DNA of 64,000 bases from contig QPMI01000417.1 in NCBI GenBank assembly GCA_004431415.1, positions 62,001 to 126,000 on the forward strand, read 5' to 3'. The first letter of the stretch is position 1; the number at the start of each line of letters is the position of its first letter. Both the position numbers and the translations under genes were made by a program. The notes beneath the pieces were generated by a model. That model worked only from the letters and a program-made list of their open reading frames with translations, was not told the DNA's origin and made no database searches. This DNA is from Cyanophora paradoxa (taxonomy: Eukaryota; Glaucocystophyceae; Cyanophorales; Cyanophoraceae). This document shows, one piece after another, positions 58,801 to 64,000 of the stretch.

Positions 58801-61800
58801 TTTATATAATGAGTTTACTTGTCGCGCGCTGTCACCCCTCCCTTATATATATGAAATCACCCTTTTTATAATAAGTTTACTTGTGCGCGCGCCTCCTTTA
58901 TATAATATATAAGTTTCCTTGTCACGCGACCGCCCTCCTCTTCACCACGACGCGCTCTCGGATTTGAATTCGAATTTGAATTCGATCCGGCGCTGTCGCC
59001 CTTCCCGTCACCACGACGCCCTCTAGAATTCGAATTAGAATTCGAAGTCGAATTCGATCCGGCGCAGCCTCATTGGAGCTGTCACATCCCTCGCCGCGTC
59101 GATGGACCGCGCCAGCGCCCGCTACCGGTGCCCTCTACCTTCTGATTTAAATCTCATCCAATAGTAACGCACTAATACCCGATTCCTCGCGCCTTCCCCG
59201 TTCGCAGGGAGCGGATGGACTCCCTTTCGGCGTTCCTCTCCTACAACCGCGTCCCTTCGGAGCTCAGTCGCCGCATAAAATCGTTCTTCGAGCATTTTCT
59301 GGTCATCCACATCGACTCTTATATAATTACGATAAGACTCTGCTCTAGATCTGCAATTGCGCCGTTCACGATCAGGTAGTTGATGTGTGGCATGGCGCGC
59401 GCGCGCGCAGCGAGGCTCCTTCGCTTTCGACGAAGAGCGGCTGCTGGAGGAGCTGTCGATCGCACTCCGCACCGACCTCGCCATGTTCCGCCACAAGGTG
59501 CGCCGCGGCATGAGTGCTTAAAGCATCATTACATTATAAGCGAATTTATTTAAAGGACCATGTTACACATGCATGCATACATGTACATACGGAACGCGCG
59601 TGAAGCTTAAGAGAGAACTCGAGAATTATCCATTTTCATTGACGGTAATTTCGATGGGCTTTGAATCGATGGCGCCGCGGCTCAGGATATGCTGCTGAAG
59701 AGCCCTCTGTTCCGACGGGCGCGGTCCGATCAGCGGTTCCTCGAGCGCACCGTTCTCGCGCTGCGGCGCTCGGCTTTCGGGCCGGGGGATCAGGTGCGGT
59801 GATCCCCCGCCACCGGGCCAACGCTCCGACCCTGCATAGCCGGCCGCGGAGGGGTGCACAATTGCAAGCCTCGGTCGTGACCTTCGCGATCGTGTGCACG
59901 TGCTTCGGCAGATATTCTTCGAGGGGGAGAAAGGCTACGAAATGTTCTTCATCGCCTACGGGGTGCTCAAAATTTTACGCCGCTCCGGCTTCCTGTTCAA
60001 GTTCATCCCTGATCTAAAACGACGCCTCTTTTCGTGACCAGCGGGTTCGCATCGCGAAAAACGTCGACGGAGGCGAAGTCACGACCATCACCACTCTTTC
60101 CGGTATGAAATCTGCTGGGAATTTGAAGGCTTGCACAGAGCCCGCTGACCGCTCTGATCGAACTTTCGCCGACATTGAAGACGGGCAATTCTTCGGAGAG
60201 GTAATTAATATATTTCGGGATCGATGGAGAGCGGGGGACCGTCGTAAACGGCGACGTGCCGACCTTTCCCTGCAGATTGCCGTTCTGACAAACAGCGTGC
60301 GGACCGCACATGCCATTGCCGTCGACTTCTGCGGTAGCCCCCGCTCCCCTCACTACTCGATATCGTGAGCTCGAACTCACGCGCGATTGCTCTGCTTGCA
60401 GAGCTCTACTCTTTGCACAAGGTGACACGGAGCCCGTTTCCGCATTCATTGAAGGATGCCATTTGCATTCGAATCGTCTGACCGCCGAATTTTAATTTCA
60501 GGACGACTTGGAAGAAGTGCTGGAGGATTTCCCTCATGTGCGTTGAATTCTATTCGAATTGGGCGCACCGTAGGCTTAATTGAGATGTGATCATGACCTT
60601 CGAATTCGTCCTGGCCTGGGCAGGTGGCGGAGCTCTTCGCCTTCTTTGCTATAGAAAGAATCGAGGCGGTGCGAAAGAAAGGCTAGCGCTCTAGTTACGT
60701 TTTGATTAGTGCGTTGACTTTGATTCCGTGCGCTGCAGAACGCGGAGGAGGCGAGGCGCCAGTACGAACAGCGCGTGCAAGGTGCATGCGGTGACGGCGT
60801 GGGTGTGCAAGCAATCGCAACTGCAAATGTTGCCGTCGAATCCGAAGGGGGTGCCGGTGCGGTTGCATTGTGAAATGCACATCTTGCGCAAGTCAGGTTC
60901 GAAACTGTCGCTGCAGTCACGGAGCGCGTCATGAGGCCGGAGGAGGAAGAGGAGGCGATGGAAGCGGAGAGGAGGGAGCCCTCGATCCTCCGAGTCCCTT
61001 CCAACGGAAGCCTTGCGGGCGGCCGCAGGCGATCGTTCGCTTCCTCGCCAGCATCGCGCATCGCCAGTGCCCGCAGCGGCGGATTTGGCTACGACAGCGG
61101 GCAGGAAGGAGACCGCGAGGCGTCAAAGCCGGCTTCGAATCCGGCGGGCGTGCGCAGAGTCGGCAGGGCGGATCTCGGCCGCAGTACCAGTACCAGCGGC
61201 CCCGCGCGGCGGTACAAGTGGATCCCGACGGCCCAAACCGCGGCGCTCGGGGAGCAGATCGCGCTGGCCCGGTCGCGGCGAGGCTCGGCCGACAGCAGCG
61301 TCGGGGCGCACGATCGCGAGCGGCCCAGCACCATACCTGAGGAGCCCCTACAGCTGCAGACCGGAACGATGTCTGCGTCGGCGCTGCCCGAGGAGCCACT
61401 CCAGGTCGGACTGGCGTCGTTCCGGGGTCCGATACGGCGCGCCCTTCTGCGCCACGCGGCGCCGGTGCGAATTCGAAATTAAATTGAACTGATCTCGTTG
61501 CGAGTCGACTTTGGGAAACGAATTTAATAATGTTTGATCGTCGAGCAGGCAGAAGTCGACGCGGGTGATCACGAGATCGAAAGGGAGTTCGAGGAGGGCG
61601 CGCCGCCACCGCAAGAAAGCTCGGGATCCGGCCATGGGGGGTTGCAAAGTTTGCTCGCCGTGGAAGGCCCGGCCCCCGCCGCACCACGGTCGACGTCGAC
61701 GTCCAGCTCTCCGCCAGTGTTGCGCGTGCCGCCCGTCCGGCCTATACAACTGCAGCCCCTGGGTTCGAAGGCGGCCTCGGCCCGCCACGATCGCGAGGCT

Positions 61801-62151
61801 GCCCAGGCGGTCCCCCGCCTCCAAATTCACATCCAGTCGGCGACGAGCTCTGCCACCTCGAGCCCGAGGCAGCTTGCCCATGCGCATGCGCAGGCTTCGG
61901 ATCCAGCAGCACAGCTTAAGCTTGCGCCCGCGGCGGATCCGGGTATACGTACCGGTGCCGCCACCCCCGGCTGGGCCGATGCTCTTTTAAGCGAGCTGCG
62001 CGCCATGCGGGAGGAGGAGCGGGCTGCGAGGGAGCAGCTGCGGGCCGAGCTCTGTGCCCGAGCTGACGAGGAGGCCGCGGCAATCCGCGCCCTGACCGCC
62101 GCTATCGATCGGCTGGCGATCGCGAGAGCGGAAGCGCCGCCGACGCGCTAG
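55886..62151 (+). CDS. Voltage- and cyclic-nucleotide-gated K+ channel (CNBD family)
   Basis: EAG/HCN/plant-Shaker-type channels pass K+ and are tuned by voltage and cyclic nucleotides. ATG at 55886 opens a disordered N-terminus of about 226 residues. S1: WNIYVSVLILYSVVT joined to VPFNTAFDYW. S2: DIVVDVSFILDVALNFLAPF (about 57240-57305). S4: exon 57694-57748, FLRLLRVARISRLARLL, Arg at every third position. S5: LFGLVFWVGLISHWFCC. Pore: QYLNTLYWVI plus TTLTTVGYGDI (58181-58249, 58415-58449) with the K+ filter TVGYG. S6 begins REKVVTIFMFL. C-linker: MDSLSAFLSYNRVPSELSRR IKSFFEH and DEERLLEELSIALRTDLAMF. CNBD: SPLFRRARSDQRFLERTVLA, FFEGEKGYEMFFIAYGVLKI, GQFFGE, IAVLTNSVRTAHAIAVDFC and ELYSLHKDDLEEVLEDFPH. 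The FGE glutamate and the RTA arginine that contact the cyclic nucleotide are both present. The tail is long, disordered, then helical (MREEERAAREQLRAEL), ending at 62151. S3 is not fully placed. Confidence 0.9.
57694..57748 (+). other. S4 voltage-sensor exon of the K+ channel
   Basis: A roughly 55-nt exon after CAG at 57691-57693. The split Arg codon joins ALYFL to RFLRLLRVARISRLARLL. Its donor is either GC at 57749 (keeps frame to MHNLETRVKLY) or an unidentified alternative. Confidence 0.7.
58054..58180 (+). other. GC-AG intron in the channel pore region
   Basis: Donor GCGAGT at 58054 and acceptor GGCAG at 58180 join DFSDRKSW to VVEHGLENAPVGDQY in phase 2. The GT at 58058 would break frame. 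Confidence 0.75.
58692..58925. repeat. Tandem repeat of 92-96 bp in a channel intron, about 2.5 units
   Basis: CTTGTGCGCGCGCCTCCTTT recurs at 58692, 58784 and 58880. Units also share TATAATAAGTTTACTTGT and CGCGCGCTGTCACCC. Confidence 0.85.
58965..59070. repeat. GAATTCGAATT palindromic repeat in a channel intron
   Basis: Two units built from nested EcoRI-type palindromes followed by GATCCGGCGC, each preceded by CACCACGACGC. Confidence 0.75.
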
Positions 62152-62891
62152 CGCTTCCCCTCTGTTTCTCAAGAACATGAGCCAGCCGCTGAGCAATTCA
62201 ACGTGATCGGGATCCCTCGCGATCGATTGCAGATCCTAGGGCTAGATGGTTACGTGGCCGCCGGGCCCAGTCGCCGAGTCATGATCAGATTAACTTATTA
62301 TTAGTAAGATGCATCATGGCATGCATATGGCCTATAATCGATTTATATTATATATATGGCCTATAATCGATTTATATTATATATATAAGGTTGCAAATGC
62401 GCACTACGGCAGGATCATCGGATGCCGTAGCATTGCAGAGCAGCTGCAGGGTTTGCTATTGCATCGATATCCGATCCGGATCCGGAATCTCCGAATTTCG
62501 AATCTCATATGCATCCGGATCCGATGATCAAGAGTGCCGACTCAAGAGCCAATTGCAAGAGCTGCCATCTAATGCCGAGAGCTGGGAAGATCTGGAAGAA
62601 ATACCGTAGTACGAAAGGGAGTGGGCGGAACTCGATGGGCGCAAGCTTAAGGCTAGGCACGCGCAGGGACAGCGGCAAGGCTAGCCCTGAGGCACGCGCA
62701 GGGACAGCGGACAGCGGATCGACTCCAATACGGATCCAGATTTAACTTATAGATTTAGATTCGCGATCGAATGTGCGCCGCGCCGCCGAGAACACGAAGC
62801 CGGGGGGGGGGAGAAGCCAGCCCAAGCACTGTACCCGCCAATTGCAAAAGACTCTCTTGAAAAGAGCTGCCGCAACTCAGTGACTTGAAAC
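62152..62891. promoter_or_regulatory. Intergenic region, channel 3' end to reductase promoter
   Basis: Holds a 29-bp tandem repeat (two units, about 62326-62385) containing GGCCTATAATCGATTTATAT, and a duplicated GGCACGCGCAGGGACAGCGG word at 62655-62720. AT-rich compared with its flanks. No gene seen. Confidence 0.4.
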
Positions 62892-64000
62892 ATGAAGGCC
62901 GAGGCTCTCGGGCGGACGGGCGTGCGCGTGGCTTCGCCCGGTGCGTGAACGGCACGTCGAGCGTGCACGTAACTCCGCCCCATCGGCGTTGCGTCGCCGC
63001 TCTGACGAGAGCCGCACGCGAGCGCAGGATTCGGTCTCATGGGCCTCTCTGAGGTGCCATGCGCCTCTCCCGCCGCCGCGCGCTCGTCGCGCGGCCCGTG
63101 AAGCGCGCCAGCAGTTCTACGGTGCACCGGCCCCGGAGGCGGACGGCATCGCCACGCTCAACGCGTCGCTCGACATCGGGTGCACGTTCTGGGTGCGCTC
63201 GCTTACTCAAGACGCGTCCGATGCTCTGCGCCCTCGTGTGGCTGACCCGGCCCGGCCCGGCGCGTGGCGCAGGACACCGCCGGTGAGCTCCCGGCCCAGC
63301 TGCGCGTCCAAGAGCTTTCCTGCGTTCTGAGCGCACGCTTAGACATGTACGGATCGGGCGCCAACGAGCGGCTCGCCTCGAAGGTCCTCAAGGACCGCCG
63401 CAAGGACGTCTTTCTGTGCACGAAGTTCGCGCTGAAGCGGGGTACGCGTACGCCGGGCGCCGCCTAAGGGCCCCTCTAGAGCAACCGGCCGACGCACGTC
63501 CGATGGCCGCCCCGCAGGCCCCAACGGCGAGTGGCTCGGCCTCTCCGGCGACCCCGCGTGCGCACCCCAGGGCTCGCCCCTCGCGTACCCCCTCGGCCGC
63601 CGAACGCGGTACCCAGGTACGTCAAGGAGGCGTGCTCCGCCTCGCTGCAGCGTCTCGGCGTCTCGCAGATCGATCTCTACTACCAGCACAGGCACGTACC
63701 CCCCTCCCCTCCTCCCCCCGGCCCCTCGCGGCCTCCCCCTGGTCTCTTCTGATGCGCCTCCGCAGGGTCCGTCCATCCCTCTGTTCGCGCTCTGCCTTAG
63801 CCCGGCCCTGATCGCATCGGCCCCTGGGCCGCGCCGGCCCCCGCCCCGCCCCCGCCCCGGCCCCGCCCCGCCCGCCCCGGCCCCAACCCCGCCCCGCCCC
63901 GCCCCGCCCCCGCCCCCGCCCCGCCCCCGCTCCCGGCCCGGCCCGCCCCGCCCCCGCCCCGGCCCCGGCCCCAACCCGCCCCGCCCCCGCCCCGCCCCCG
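62892..64000 (+). CDS. Aldo/keto reductase, 5' part (runs off the window)
   Basis: AKRs are NAD(P)H-dependent carbonyl reductases with a TIM-barrel fold. Exons 62892-62940, 63028-63053, 63115-63192, 63273-63282, 63343-63441, 63518-63557, 63617-63695 and from 63766 join in frame. The product starts [30 protein letters not shown], then [76 protein letters not shown] and YYQHR. The GFGLMGLS turn, the DTAxxYGxG-NE block with catalytic Asp and Tyr, the Lys of TKF and the His of YYQHR form the AKR tetrad, all present. Layout resembles the AKR13 / auxin-induced reductase group. Exon 4 is only 10 nt. The last exon (GPSIPL...) soon enters C-rich low-complexity sequence, probably an intron. Confidence 0.9.
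63273..63282 (+). other. 10-nt microexon encoding DTA of the AKR active site
   Basis: Flanked by CAG at 63270-63272 and GTGAGC at 63283-63288. It inserts Asp-Thr-Ala-(Asp) between TFW and MYGSG; skipping it shifts the frame and removes the catalytic Asp. Confidence 0.85.
63830..64000. repeat. CCCCGCCCCCGCC low-complexity repeat
   Basis: Degenerate CCCCG/CCCCCG array at the window edge, probably intronic in the reductase gene; the G-rich strand could form quadruplexes. Confidence 0.8.

Noticed and set aside
63691-63765. Reductase intron read as GC-AG (donor GCACGT at 63692)
   Set aside because: A normal GT donor at 63696 keeps frame and gives YYQHRHGPSIP, which fits the family better than the GC reading.

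Overview
The window is nuclear DNA from a GC-rich, intron-dense microbial eukaryote. Every recognisable gene is split into many short exons, and none has a bacterial ribosome-binding context. A tubulin tyrosine ligase-like (TTLL) enzyme suggests cilia or flagella. A Set2-type histone methyltransferase, a cyclic-nucleotide-gated K+ channel, an F-box/FIST protein and a serine-proline-rich membrane protein are compatible with a free-living protist or unicellular alga. I cannot name the lineage from sequence alone.

Layout. 1-2.75 kb: a degraded partial copy of the 3' end of the TTLL gene. 2.75-4.9 kb: non-coding, with two MITE-like elements and a palindromic tandem repeat. 4.9-10.4 kb (+): a large membrane protein with a propeller-like, Cys-rich and Ser/Pro-rich ectodomain. 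10.8-11.95 kb (+): a small polyQ gene. 12.4-18.45 kb (-): the intact TTLL gene. 18.7-23.3 kb (+): a SETD2/Set2 homologue whose 21 exons close in one frame of 896 codons. 23.5-24.35 kb (-): a TMEM97-like EXPERA protein. 24.8-27.56 kb (-): an FBXO22-like F-box/FIST protein. 27.7-30.4 kb (+): an unrecognised multi-exon gene. 30.4-41 kb: gene-poor DNA with a (TA)n tract and three non-LTR retrotransposon insertions, two of them with clear target-site duplications. 41.3-45.5 kb (+): an unrecognised, possibly OB-fold, protein. 45.8-55.9 kb: repeat-dominated GC-rich DNA with no gene I can support. 55.9-62.15 kb (+): a voltage-sensor and CNBD-containing K+ channel. 62.9 kb to the window end (+): the 5' part of an aldo/keto reductase gene.

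The most interesting biology is in gene structure. GC-AG introns are very common: at least eleven are forced or strongly favoured by frame and family alignment. One homologous intron has a GT donor in one copy of the duplicated TTLL tail and a GC donor in the other. Introns of the central genes repeatedly carry the string GTACCCC. The reductase gene has a 10-nt microexon carrying its catalytic Asp. Two gene pairs (TTLL/SET2 and FBXO22/unknown) are divergent across 273 and 132 bp and may share promoters. All similarities come from recognised motifs; no database search was run.
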